From contig NZ_SMFL01000006.1 of assembly GCF_004349265.1 (NCBI RefSeq), forward strand, positions 248,001-312,000: 64,000 nucleotides of DNA, given 5' to 3'. The stretch is from Dyadobacter psychrotolerans (GTDB lineage Bacteria; Bacteroidota; Bacteroidia; Cytophagales; Spirosomataceae). This document shows positions 46,066 to 54,819 of the stretch, piece by piece. Positions within the stretch are counted from its first letter, which is position 1. Each line of letters begins with the position of its first letter. The position numbers and the translations under genes were made by a program. The notes beneath the pieces were generated by a model, which worked only from the letters and a program-made list of their open reading frames with translations, made no database searches and was not told the DNA's origin.

Positions 46066-46110
46066 ATGAAATTTGTTCCCCGATCATTTACCAGAAAGAT
46101 TTTGGTTTAA
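46066..46110 (+). other. Mini-ORF before leuC, possible leader
   Basis: A 14-codon ORF (MKFVPRSFTRKILV) ends in Ile-Leu-Val directly before its stop. A 6-bp hairpin gcatct / agatgc (46113-46129) follows, but without a T-run. Position, 66 bases before leuC, and the final codons suggest a leader peptide; chance is quite possible. Confidence 0.25.
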
Positions 46111-46175
46111 CAGCATCTCTTTAAGATGCAGATCAGTAAAAATAATATTAGTTACATATTCACCATAAATTGAGA

Positions 46176-47579
46176 ATGAGTAATCAAACAAGTACCCTTT
46201 TTGACAAAGTGTGGGATTCACACGTTGTACGTAAAATTGAAGACGGTCCTGATGTGTTTTTTATCGACCGTCATTTTATTCACGAAGTAACCAGTCCGGT
46301 TGCTTTTCTTGGACTTGAAAGCAGAAACGTTGGTGTTATTTACCCAAACCGCACTTTTGCAACAGCCGATCACAATACTCCAACGATCAACCAGCATCTT
46401 CCGGTTCAGGATCCTCTTTCTGCAAAACAGCTGGATGCTCTGGAAACAAATTCTGCGAAATATGGTATTTCTCACTGGGGGCTTGGAAACGCAAAAAATG
46501 GTATTGTACACGTAGTTGGACCTGAAAACGGAATCACACTTCCGGGCATGACGATCGTTTGCGGTGATTCGCATACGTCTACCCATGGAGCGTTTGGTGC
46601 AATTGCATTCGGAATTGGTACTTCTGAGGTTGAAATGGTGCTTTCTTCGCAATGTATCATGCAGCCAAAGCCAAAGAAAATGCGGGTAAACGTCAATGGC
46701 AAATTAGGCAAAGCAGTAACGCCAAAGGATGTTACTTTATATATTATTTCAAAACTGACTACTGCCGGAGCAACGGGTTATTTCGTTGAGTATGCCGGTA
46801 ATGTGTTTGAAAATATGTCTATGGAAGGCCGTATGACGGTTTGTAATATGAGTATTGAAATGGGCGCACGAGGTGGCATGATCGCTCCTGACCAGACTAC
46901 ATTCGATTACATCAACGGACGTGATCAGGCTCCAAAAGGCGAAAAATGGGACAAAGCCCTGGCGTACTGGAAAACTTTGAAAACCGACGAAGGCGCTGTT
47001 TTTGACAAAGAATACAATTTTGACGCTGCCGACATCGAACCGATGATCACTTACGGAACCAATCCGGGAATGGGCCAGGGAATTTCCCGCAACATTCCTA
47101 CATCGGGTGAAGTGGAAGGCGGAAAAGCAACTTATGACAAATCGTTGAATTACATGGGTTTTCATGAAAATGAATCCATGTTAGGCAAGAAAATTGATTA
47201 CGTATTCATTGGCAGTTGTACCAACGGACGTATTGAAGATTTCCGTGCTTTTGCCTCTATCGTAAAAGGACGTAAAAAAGCCGATAACGTGACAGCTTGG
47301 GTAGTTCCGGGTTCGCATATCGTTGAAGCACAGATCAAAGAAGAAGGAATTCTGGATATACTGACCGAAGCCGGCTTCGAACTTCGTCAGCCAGGCTGCT
47401 CGGCTTGTCTTGCTATGAACGATGACAAAATACCAGCTGGTAAATATGCAGTAAGTACATCAAATCGTAACTTCGAAGGCCGCCAGGGCCCGGGAGCACG
47501 CACGCTTTTGGCCAGCCCATTGGTTGCAGCCGCCGCCGCCGTAACCGGGATGGTTACAGATCCGAGGGATTTGATGTAA
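46176..47579 (+). CDS. leuC: 3-isopropylmalate dehydratase large subunit
   Basis: A 467-residue aconitase-family subunit that with LeuD isomerises 2- to 3-isopropylmalate in leucine synthesis, and citramalate in the citramalate route. Start ATG 46176 is chosen over TTG 46170. The 4Fe-4S cysteines are in [12 protein letters not shown] and in [31 protein letters not shown] is the active-site stretch. First gene of the leu cluster. Confidence 0.97.
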   Translation: MSNQTSTLFDKVWDSHVVRKIEDGPDVFFIDRHFIHEVTSPVAFLGLESRNVGVIYPNRTFATADHNTPTINQHLPVQDPLSAKQLDALETNSAKYGISHWGLGNAKNGIVHVVGPENGITLPGMTIVCGDSHTSTHGAFGAIAFGIGTSEVEMVLSSQCIMQPKPKKMRVNVNGKLGKAVTPKDVTLYIISKLTTAGATGYFVEYAGNVFENMSMEGRMTVCNMSIEMGARGGMIAPDQTTFDYINGRDQAPKGEKWDKALAYWKTLKTDEGAVFDKEYNFDAADIEPMITYGTNPGMGQGISRNIPTSGEVEGGKATYDKSLNYMGFHENESMLGKKIDYVFIGSCTNGRIEDFRAFASIVKGRKKADNVTAWVVPGSHIVEAQIKEEGILDILTEAGFELRQPGCSACLAMNDDKIPAGKYAVSTSNRNFEGRQGPGARTLLASPLVAAAAAVTGMVTDPRDLM

Positions 47580-47688
47580 AACCCAGGTATCAGTTATTAA
47601 ATATTAAAATCTAAACGCTGAACGCAAAACTATTTTCTGTACGCTGGAAAGCTAACAGCCAATAGATAAAAGCTAACAGCTTACTAAC

Positions 47689-48285
47689 ATGGCTTACGAC
47701 AAATTCACCATATTAAGAAGTACGGCAGTTCCCTTGCCGATCGAAAACGTTGATACCGACCAGATTATCCCGGCCCGTTTTCTCAAAGCTACCAAACGTG
47801 AAGCTTTTGGAGATAACCTTTTCAGAGACTGGCGCTATAATGGCGACGATACTCCAAAAGCAGATTTCGTTTTAAATAATCCCATTTACTCAGGAAAAAT
47901 CCTGGTAGGCGGCCGTAATTTCGGCAGCGGATCAAGCCGGGAACATGCTGCCTGGGCGATTTACGATTATGGGTTCCGTTGTGTGGTTTCCAGCTTTTTT
48001 GCGGATATTTTTAAAGGTAATTCTTTAAACATCGGCATCTTACCTGTTCAGGTCAGTGAAGAATTTCTTGACAAAATATTTCAGGCGATCGAAGCAGATC
48101 CTCATGCAGAACTTGAAATAAATCTTCCGGAAGAGACGATCACACTTGTTGCAACGGGAGAGAAAGAATCGTTTGACATAAACGGTTATAAAAAACATAA
48201 CATGATCAATGGCTTTGACGATATCGATTATCTTCAGGCTATGAAAAACGAGATCACTGAATTCGAAGCAGCAAGATTATATTAA
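47689..48285 (+). CDS. leuD: 3-isopropylmalate dehydratase small subunit
   Basis: A 198-residue swivel-domain subunit. It begins MAYDKFTILRSTAVPLPIEN and holds VDTDQIIPARFLK and the substrate loop GRNFGSGSSREHAAWAIYDY. It completes the LeuCD enzyme. The 109-base gap to leuC contains a repeated gctaacagc motif (47650-47680) but no gene. Confidence 0.96.
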   Translation: MAYDKFTILRSTAVPLPIENVDTDQIIPARFLKATKREAFGDNLFRDWRYNGDDTPKADFVLNNPIYSGKILVGGRNFGSGSSREHAAWAIYDYGFRCVVSSFFADIFKGNSLNIGILPVQVSEEFLDKIFQAIEADPHAELEINLPEETITLVATGEKESFDINGYKKHNMINGFDDIDYLQAMKNEITEFEAARLY

Positions 48286-48292
48286 ATGGCTG

Positions 48293-48319
48293 TCGGCTTT
48301 CGGCAATCGGCTTTCGGCA
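48293..48319 (+). repeat. Short direct repeat after leuD
   Basis: The 13-bp unit TCGGCTTTCGGCA occurs at 48293-48305 and 48307-48319 and is followed by ttttttt. It may serve as a weak terminator or be a remnant of a dispersed repeat. Confidence 0.5.
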
Positions 48320-48368
48320 TTTTTTTCCGATGCAGGCCGACTGCTGACGGCCGGTTTCCGATAGCCCT

Positions 48369-49940
48369 ATGAGTAAACGCTATATAGAAATAATGGATAC
48401 GACACTCCGCGATGGTGAACAAACCAGCGGAGTGTCATTTTCCGCTTCCGAAAAACTGACAATTGCCCAGCTCTTGTTACAGGAAGTTAAAGTTGACCGC
48501 ATTGAAATCGCCTCTGCACGAGTTTCAGAAGGTGAATTTGAAGCGGTTAAAAAGATTACGGATTGGGCAAAAATCAATGGTTTTCTGGACAAGATTGAAG
48601 TGCTTACGTTTGTAGACGGCGATGCTTCGATTAACTGGATGCTTCAGACGGGAGCGAAGGTGATGAACCTGCTTACGAAAGGTTCTATTAATCATCTTAC
48701 GCACCAGCTTAAAAAAACACCTGCAGAGCATTTTGAAGACATCCGTAATGTTATTGAACTGGCGCAGTCGTCTGGTATAGACTGCAATGTTTATCTTGAA
48801 GACTGGAGTAATGGAATGCGTAATTCCAGAGAGTACGTTTTTGATGCGCTTGATTTCCTGACTACAATGCCGGTTAAAAGGATTTTATTGCCTGATACAC
48901 TGGGTATTCTTACTCCTTCCGAGTCTTACGAGTTTGTCAAGTCAATCGTTGATCGCTACCCCAATAGCCGCTTTGAATTTCATGCCCATAACGACTACGA
49001 TCTAAGCGTAGCCAATGTCATGGAAGCACTCAGAGCCGGAGTTCACGGGCTACACCTCACCGTAAACGGAATGGGAGAAAGAACCGGAAACGCGCCTTTG
49101 GCAAGTACCATTGCTGTTTTAAAAGACTTTCTGCCCGAATATGAAACGTCTGTCAACGAAAAGTCTCTCTATACCATAAGCAAACTTGTCGAAACGTTTT
49201 CCGGTATCAGGATTCCGTCTAATAAACCAATCGTCGGCGAAAGTGTATTCACCCAAACTGCCGGAATACATGCAGATGGAGACAAGAAAAACAATCTGTA
49301 TTTCAGCAAGTTAATGCCTGAGCGTTTTGGGCGGCTTCGTTCTTATGCACTTGGAAAAACATCAGGAAAAGCGAATATCGAAAACAACCTTCGGGACCTG
49401 GGTATTACCTTAACAGATGCCGATCTGAAAAAAGTAACACAGCGGATTATTGAGCTGGGTGACAGGAAAGAAGCTGTTACGCCGGATGACCTTCCTTACA
49501 TTATTTCCGATGTGCTTGACAGCAATGCTATTGAGGAGAAAGTGGTGATCGTCAATTATGTACTGACACATTCTAAAAACCTGAAACCATCCGCAACTTT
49601 ACAAATCCGGTTTGGCGAAGAGCTTTTTGAGGAAAGTGCGCAAGGCGACGGACAGTATGATGCATTTATGAATGCGCTGAAAAAGATTTACTGCAAAAAA
49701 GATATCAGCCTGCCTATGCTGACGGATTATGCCGTGCGTATTCCTCCCGGAGGTAGAACCGACGCACTTTGTGAAACGATCATTACCTGGGAAATAAATG
49801 GAAAGGATGTGAAAACAAGAGGATTAGATTCCGATCAGACTGTTTCTGCAATTATGGCTACTCAGAAAATGCTGAACCTAATAGGTATACCCGAAAAACC
49901 TTTGACTCGGCAGGATATGGCGATGATAAATGCTTTATAA
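48369..49940 (+). CDS. cimA: Citramalate synthase-like 2-isopropylmalate synthase family enzyme
   Basis: A 523-residue DRE-TIM metallolyase with a C-terminal regulatory domain. The catalytic part has [50 protein letters not shown] and GERTGNAPL; the C-terminal LeuA dimer domain ends with YAVRIPPGGRTDALCETIIT. Stretches such as KVMNLLTKGS and NVYLEDWSNG closely resemble Leptospira (R)-citramalate synthase, in which the leucines and tyrosine of these segments give preference for pyruvate. So the likely reaction is pyruvate plus acetyl-CoA to citramalate, a second way to isoleucine. 2-isopropylmalate synthase activity cannot be excluded. Confidence 0.8.
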   Translation: MSKRYIEIMDTTLRDGEQTSGVSFSASEKLTIAQLLLQEVKVDRIEIASARVSEGEFEAVKKITDWAKINGFLDKIEVLTFVDGDASINWMLQTGAKVMNLLTKGSINHLTHQLKKTPAEHFEDIRNVIELAQSSGIDCNVYLEDWSNGMRNSREYVFDALDFLTTMPVKRILLPDTLGILTPSESYEFVKSIVDRYPNSRFEFHAHNDYDLSVANVMEALRAGVHGLHLTVNGMGERTGNAPLASTIAVLKDFLPEYETSVNEKSLYTISKLVETFSGIRIPSNKPIVGESVFTQTAGIHADGDKKNNLYFSKLMPERFGRLRSYALGKTSGKANIENNLRDLGITLTDADLKKVTQRIIELGDRKEAVTPDDLPYIISDVLDSNAIEEKVVIVNYVLTHSKNLKPSATLQIRFGEELFEESAQGDGQYDAFMNALKKIYCKKDISLPMLTDYAVRIPPGGRTDALCETIITWEINGKDVKTRGLDSDQTVSAIMATQKMLNLIGIPEKPLTRQDMAMINAL

Positions 49941-49988
49941 GACGCTAACAGAAAAGGATTCAAGACATTAAATAAACACTGAATATTA

Positions 49989-51059
49989 ATGAAAAAAAAT
50001 ATCTTAATCGTTCCTGGTGATGGCATCGGGCAAGAAGTTACAGAAGTTGGTAAAAAAGTTTTAGAGAAAATTGCCGAGAAATTCGGGCATGAATTTACTT
50101 ACGATGAAGCACTGATCGGGCATGTTGCCATCGAAGCTACCGGCAATCCGCTTCCTGACGAAACTCTTGAAAAAATGAGAGCTTCTGATGCCGTACTTTT
50201 CGGTGCCGTAGGCCATCCAAAATATGATAATGATCCGAGTGCAAAGGTGCGTCCTGAACAGGGATTACTTAAGATGCGCAAGGAACTTGGGTTGTATGCC
50301 AATCTTCGCCCGATCAAATTATTTGATGAACTACTTGAAGCTTCTTCGATCAAACCTGAAATCCTGAAAGGTTCAGATATCCTTTTCTTCCGCGAATTAA
50401 CCGGAGACATATATTTTGGTGAAAAAGGTCGTAAAAATGACGGTGATACTGCTTACGATATTGCTGAATACAGCCGTTTCGAAGTTGAACGTATTGCGCG
50501 TAAAGCTTTTGATGCAGCCCGTACAAGAAGAAAAAAACTATGTTCGGTAGACAAAGCGAACGTTCTTGAAACCAGCAGATTATGGAGAGAGGTTGTTCAG
50601 CAGCTAGCTCCTGAATATCCTGATGTTGAAGTTGAACATATGTTTGTAGACTCAGCAGCCATGATGCTCATTAAAGATCCACGCCGGTTTGACGTAGTTG
50701 TAACAGCAAATTTGTTTGGTGATATTCTTACAGATGAGGCGAGTCAGATTGCAGGCTCAATGGGTATGTTGGCTTCCGCTTCAATAGGAGACAGCACCGG
50801 CGTTTACGAACCAATCCATGGTTCTGCTCATGATATTACAGGTAAGGGTATCGCCAATCCATTAGCATCTGTACTTTCGGCTGCATTATTGCTTGATATT
50901 TCTTTTGGATTAAAAGAAGAATCTGATACAATTATTGCGGCTGTTGATAAACTTCTGAAAGACGGTTTCCGTACCAGGGATATTGCGGACGCCTCTACGC
51001 CGGAAAACATGATTTTAAACACGCAGGCAGCCGGTGAAGAACTTTTAAAAAGGATCTGA
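49989..51059 (+). CDS. leuB: 3-isopropylmalate dehydrogenase
   Basis: A 356-residue NAD-dependent oxidative decarboxylase of leucine synthesis, and of methylmalate in the citramalate route. It starts MKKNILIVPGDGIGQEVTEV; substrate residues are in GLLKMRKELGLYANLRPIKL, the active-site Tyr in RELTGDIYFGEKG, metal ligands in DSAAMMLIKDP and ANLFGDILTDEASQIAGSMG, and the NAD site is EPIHGSAHDITGKGIANPLA. Located 48 bases after cimA, in the same unit. Confidence 0.97.
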   Translation: MKKNILIVPGDGIGQEVTEVGKKVLEKIAEKFGHEFTYDEALIGHVAIEATGNPLPDETLEKMRASDAVLFGAVGHPKYDNDPSAKVRPEQGLLKMRKELGLYANLRPIKLFDELLEASSIKPEILKGSDILFFRELTGDIYFGEKGRKNDGDTAYDIAEYSRFEVERIARKAFDAARTRRKKLCSVDKANVLETSRLWREVVQQLAPEYPDVEVEHMFVDSAAMMLIKDPRRFDVVVTANLFGDILTDEASQIAGSMGMLASASIGDSTGVYEPIHGSAHDITGKGIANPLASVLSAALLLDISFGLKEESDTIIAAVDKLLKDGFRTRDIADASTPENMILNTQAAGEELLKRI

Positions 51060-51081
51060 TTTTACAGAGTTTTTGCCAAAT

Positions 51082-51116
51082 ATTATTTGTTTAAAACAAA
51101 AGTTATACTTTCTTTG
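51082..51116 (+). promoter_or_regulatory. Predicted leuA promoter
   Basis: A -33 box ATTATTTG (51082-51089) and a TTTCTTTG -7 region (51109-51116) stand 19 bases apart. The -33 box is the same as in the ilv promoter. The TA of the -7 consensus is lost, so the start is uncertain; it would fall near 51123. Confidence 0.5.
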
Positions 51117-51135
51117 CAGAACAAAATGATAGTCA

Positions 51136-51147
51136 GCGAAATTTCGC
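51136..51147. promoter_or_regulatory. Palindrome shared by leu and ilv control regions
   Basis: GCGAAATTTCGC, identical to 36449-36460, again starts 20 bases after the TTTG of the -7 box. It lies 13 bases before the leu leader ATG. Confidence 0.65.
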
Positions 51148-51159
51148 AAACTCAGTTCC

Positions 51160-51213
51160 ATGACAACACACGATCAAAACTTTAATCTGCTTCTTCTCAA
51201 CATTCCGTGTTAA
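51160..51213 (+). CDS. Leucine leader peptide
   Basis: A 17-codon ORF (MTTHDQNFNLLLLNIPC) with four Leu codons in a row (51187-51198). The Leu codons lie in the left arm of a protector hairpin: CTTC (51193-51196) with GAAG (51217-51220) and CCGT (51205-51208) with ACGG (51213-51216). A ribosome waiting for leucyl-tRNA would free gggaaggg (51215-51222) for antitermination. This is the classical form of leucine attenuation. Confidence 0.85.
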   Translation: MTTHDQNFNLLLLNIPC

Positions 51214-51242
51214 CGGGAAGGGCATTGTTTTGAGTCGTTCAA

Positions 51243-51274
51243 AAAACCCTTTCCTGTCATCGGGAAAGGGTTTT
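51243..51274 (+). terminator. leu attenuator terminator
   Basis: aaaaccctttcctg (51243-51256) pairs with cgggaaagggtttt (51261-51274), one G-T pair, loop tcat. The alternative antiterminator is gggaaggg (51215-51222) with ccctttcc (51247-51254), also with one G-T pair. The leuA ATG is 55 bases further on. Confidence 0.88.
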
Positions 51275-51329
51275 ATATTGTTTGAAAAGTATTAAATTCG
51301 TAATTCCATTATAATCAAAATACCCATCA

Positions 51330-52484
51330 ATGAGTCAGCGAGTCCAAATCTTCGACACAACTTTACGGGACGGCGAGCAGGTGCCAGGCAGCCAGTTAAC
51401 TACTGAAGAAAAGATAATTGTAGCCACACAACTCGAAAAACTAGGTGTTGACGTAATTGAAGCAGGATTTCCGGTATCAAGCCCAGGTGATTTTCGTTCT
51501 GTGGTTGAGATATCCAAAGCAGTTCGTGAGCCTATAATCTGTGCACTATCCCGTGCCGTTACAGGTGACATCGATGCGGCTGCTGACGCCTTGCAATATG
51601 CGAAACGTGGAAGAATCCATACGGGTATTGGTTCATCTGATATCCACATTCAACACAAGTTTAATACCACACGTGAGAAGATTATTGAAAGGGCAATTGC
51701 TGCTACCAAGTACGCAAAAGGTAAGGTAGAAGACGTTGAATTTTACTGTGAAGATGCTGGCAGAGCAGATTTAATTTTCCTTGCCCAACTCGTTGAAGCG
51801 GTAATTGGCGCGGGTGCAACAGTTGTTAATATCCCCGACACAACTGGATATTGCCTTCCCGAAGAATATGGAAACAAGATCAAATACATTTTCGAAAATG
51901 TAAAAAATATACATAAAGCAATTATCTCTATTCACTGTCATAATGACCTGGGACTGGCAACTGCAAATTCTATTGCTGGAATAAGCCAGGGTGCACGCCA
52001 GGTAGAGGTTACAATCAATGGAATTGGTGAAAGAGCCGGTAATACTTCTCTGGAAGAAGTAGTTATGGCTTTAAACGTTCACAAAGAGCTTGGCCTTGAA
52101 ACAGGAGTAAACACACAGTTTATCTATCCAACCAGCCAGTTGGTTTCCAAAATGATGCGTATGCCTGTTCAGGCCAATAAAGCCATTGTCGGACGTAATG
52201 CATTTGCACATTCGTCAGGAATTCATCAGGATGGTCACCTGAAAAATACATTGAACTATGAAATCATGAATCCACAGGATGTTGGTGTGGATAAATCGGA
52301 TATTGTACTCACTGCCCGCAGCGGACGCCATGCTCTGAAACACCGGTTAGAACTTCTGGGCTTCTCTTTTGACAAACCTGCTTTAGATGAATTGTATACC
52401 CGCTTCCTGGAAGTAGCAGATTTGAAAAAAGAAGTCAACGACGCTGACCTTGTTGATTTGGCACGGACGGCAATTCCCGTTTAA
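51330..52484 (+). CDS. leuA: 2-isopropylmalate synthase, short form
   Basis: A 384-residue enzyme joining acetyl-CoA and 2-oxoisovalerate, the first step of leucine synthesis. It has [20 protein letters not shown], the LeuA-type [29 protein letters not shown], and [19 protein letters not shown]; the communication segment [15 protein letters not shown] follows. It ends about 120 residues short of full-length LeuA and so lacks the C-terminal leucine-binding domain. Leucine feedback on the enzyme is therefore unlikely, and control is probably by the attenuator just upstream. The short form is common in Bacteroidota. Confidence 0.95.
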   Translation: MSQRVQIFDTTLRDGEQVPGSQLTTEEKIIVATQLEKLGVDVIEAGFPVSSPGDFRSVVEISKAVREPIICALSRAVTGDIDAAADALQYAKRGRIHTGIGSSDIHIQHKFNTTREKIIERAIAATKYAKGKVEDVEFYCEDAGRADLIFLAQLVEAVIGAGATVVNIPDTTGYCLPEEYGNKIKYIFENVKNIHKAIISIHCHNDLGLATANSIAGISQGARQVEVTINGIGERAGNTSLEEVVMALNVHKELGLETGVNTQFIYPTSQLVSKMMRMPVQANKAIVGRNAFAHSSGIHQDGHLKNTLNYEIMNPQDVGVDKSDIVLTARSGRHALKHRLELLGFSFDKPALDELYTRFLEVADLKKEVNDADLVDLARTAIPV

Positions 52485-52582
52485 TTAGAATCCTATTAGA
52501 ATTGCTAATAGCCTGAATATGAATTTGATGTTTTGAAGATTTTTTTGTAGAATTACATATTCAATAACATCCATCAGATTAC

Positions 52583-52618
52583 AAAAAGCCCTCGGTGATT
52601 CTGACTAAGGGCTTTTTT
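52583..52618. terminator. Bidirectional terminator between leuA and purU
   Basis: Stem aaaaagccct (52583-52592) with agggcttttt (52608-52617), T-rich on the plus strand and A-rich on its left, so it can end leuA and purU transcripts. Confidence 0.9.
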
Positions 52619-52623
52619 CTATT

Positions 52624-53457
52624 TTACAGGATGATAGTCCGGTTGTTGTGAATGAAAACCCGGTCGTTAAAAACCAGTTTCAACGCCTTCGACAAAACGG
52701 CCTTTTCCGTGTCCTTTCCTAAAGTAGACATATCCAAAGCCGTGTGACGATGATCTACCGGCTTAATGTCCTGTGCGATTATTGGTCCTTCATCCAGATC
52801 ATTATTTACAAAATGCGCAGTGGCGCCAATAATTTTCACACCTCTTTCGTATGCCTGCTTATAAGGATTCGCACCGATAAATGCCGGCAAAAACGAATGA
52901 TGAATATTGATTATCCGATCCGGGTAATGATTTACAAAGTCTGCGGTGATGATACGCATATATTTTGCCAATACTAAATACTCCGGACGGTAAACATCCA
53001 GCGTTCTTAGAATCGATTCTTCATGCTCTTCGCGGCTTTTATTTTCGTGTGAAATGTAATGAAAAGGAATCCCGAATTTACTTACCAGAGGCTGTAATGT
53101 ATTGTAGTTGCTGATCACAGCCTGAATATTCGCATCCAGTTCATCGAAGGCATATCTTATTAAAAGCTCACCCAGGCAATGATGTTCTTTGGTAACAAAA
53201 AGAACAATATCCTTTTTCTTTTTCGGGTTAAGCCGAAGGTTAATTCCTGCGGGCAATTCTTTTTGAAGTACTGTAAGCAGTTCGCTTGCGTCGGTTTCTC
53301 CTTCAAACTCGGTACGCATAAAAAAATATTTGGAAGGACTCACATATTCATCATTTCGGATAATGTTTTGGTTATTTTCAAAAAGGATGCGTGTAACCTT
53401 GTATATAAGGCCCTTATGGTCAGGACCATCCATTAACAATATGTGGCGCTGCGTCAT
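52624..53457 (-). CDS. purU: Formyltetrahydrofolate deformylase
   Basis: A 277-residue enzyme from ATG 53457 (MTQRHILLMDGPDHKGLIYK); an upstream start at 53499 would add 14 residues. An N-terminal ACT domain (1-80) is followed by the formyltransferase-like domain with the Asn/His/Asp catalytic set: IINIHHSFLPAFIGANPYKQ, then GATAHFVNNDLDEGPIIAQD. It hydrolyses 10-formyl-THF to formate and THF and so balances one-carbon units and supplies formate for PurT. Length equals E. coli PurU. Confidence 0.95.
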   Translation of the reverse strand: MTQRHILLMDGPDHKGLIYKVTRILFENNQNIIRNDEYVSPSKYFFMRTEFEGETDASELLTVLQKELPAGINLRLNPKKKKDIVLFVTKEHHCLGELLIRYAFDELDANIQAVISNYNTLQPLVSKFGIPFHYISHENKSREEHEESILRTLDVYRPEYLVLAKYMRIITADFVNHYPDRIINIHHSFLPAFIGANPYKQAYERGVKIIGATAHFVNNDLDEGPIIAQDIKPVDHRHTALDMSTLGKDTEKAVLSKALKLVFNDRVFIHNNRTIIL

Positions 53458-53626
53458 TCTGCGTTCAACTTCATAATAAAAGAATCTGCGAAATAACATA
53501 TTTCATATTGATTTAACCAATATCCTCCATAATAACCAGTTAATTTTTTCGATACTTATTATTGAGACTTGTAACTTTTACTTTTAAATTCCTGTTGATT
53601 TTCCATTGAAACTGAATTTTAGAAAA

Positions 53627-54112
53627 ATGGCTGAAGAACTCATTATTCCACAAACAACAGACCGAGAAACAATTTACGACACACTTGTACCGCAAATTGC
53701 ATCTCTTATTGAATTTGAAAGTGACCTGACGGCAAATCTGGCGAACATCAGTGCAGCATTAAAAGAGGCTTTCGGTTTTTTCTGGGTTGGATTTTACATT
53801 GCCAAAGAAGGCCAGCTGGTGCTTGGCCCGTTTCAGGGACCGATTGCCTGTACACGTATCCCGTTTCATAAAGGTGTTTGCGGAGCCAGTTATTCGCAGC
53901 AAAAAACAATCATCGTTCCCGATGTTGAAGCATTTCCGGGACATATTGCTTGCAGTTCGGCTTCGAAATCTGAGATTGTATTACCCGTTTTTCATCGTAA
54001 CGGTACAGTTGCCATGGTGCTGGACGTGGATAGTGACGAACTGAACGATTTTAGTGAAACTGATGCTAAGTTTTTAGAAAATGTGATTCGTTTGATCGAA
54101 AAAAAGCTGTAA
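53627..54112 (+). CDS. msrC: Free methionine-(R)-sulfoxide reductase (GAF domain)
   Basis: A 161-residue single GAF-domain protein from ATG 53627. The conserved cysteines of fRMsr enzymes are all present: IACTRIPF, KGVCGASY and HIACSSASKSEIVLP. Other family marks are FFWVGFYI and MVLDVDSDELNDFSE. It reduces free methionine-R-sulfoxide with thioredoxin and thus protects against oxidative damage. Monocistronic. Confidence 0.93.
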   Translation: MAEELIIPQTTDRETIYDTLVPQIASLIEFESDLTANLANISAALKEAFGFFWVGFYIAKEGQLVLGPFQGPIACTRIPFHKGVCGASYSQQKTIIVPDVEAFPGHIACSSASKSEIVLPVFHRNGTVAMVLDVDSDELNDFSETDAKFLENVIRLIEKKL

Positions 54113-54171
54113 AAAAGAATACAACATTTGTATTTCAAATTACGTATATTTCAAAAAGTTTCAGATAACCA

Positions 54172-54801
54172 GTGAACGTTATGGTTGAAGTCATCGAAAA
54201 AAAGAAAAAAAGTGGCATCAAATCAAATACAATCCCGGATGTACTGATTTATGAACACTGGAATGGAAAACCCGTTTATTATCAGGGTTACAGGGACGTT
54301 ATAGCCGGGTTAAAACAACCAGAGGAAATTATGTCTTGTTCTGATGTTCAAAGTGCACTTATTGCCTTAATCGTTGGATATCTATTTAACACAATAGATA
54401 GGAAACAATATATGATTAGGACAAATGAAGTGGGATTAAATCTATCAAAAGGAAATAATTTAGGGATTGATATTGCTATCAGTCAAAGGAAACTGACAGA
54501 AAAGCTTTCCAGGAATTATTTAAAAACTGCGCCTCAGGTTGTAATTGAAGTGGATATTAAGGCCGAAATAGAAGGGCAACATTTCGGCGACTTCGACTAT
54601 ATTCTAAAAAAATCACAAAAATTAATTGATTCAGGAACGGAAAACGTCATTTGGATAATGACCTCATCCAGAACTGTTTTTGTCATAAGTAATGATGAAG
54701 ATGAAGGAAGAGTTGTAAAATGGAATGAGGACATTTTTCTTCTTGACAACCATTTTTTAAATATTAAAAATCTTCTTGATGAAGAAGGTATAGAAGTGTA
54801 A
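54172..54801 (+). CDS. Uma2 family (DUF820) putative nuclease
   Basis: A 209-residue protein of the PD-(D/E)XK type Uma2 family, common in cyanobacteria and Bacteroidota. Visible motifs are the central Asp in NLGIDIAISQ and the E-x-(D) segment APQVVIEVDIKAEIEG, with FDYILKKSQKLIDSGTENVI after it. The start is GTG at 54172 or ATG at 54181. DNase activity is inferred from the fold. Its role is unknown; convergent with the next gene. Confidence 0.85.
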   Translation: MNVMVEVIEKKKKSGIKSNTIPDVLIYEHWNGKPVYYQGYRDVIAGLKQPEEIMSCSDVQSALIALIVGYLFNTIDRKQYMIRTNEVGLNLSKGNNLGIDIAISQRKLTEKLSRNYLKTAPQVVIEVDIKAEIEGQHFGDFDYILKKSQKLIDSGTENVIWIMTSSRTVFVISNDEDEGRVVKWNEDIFLLDNHFLNIKNLLDEEGIEV

Positions 54802-54819
54802 GAAGCAACGCTACTCAAT

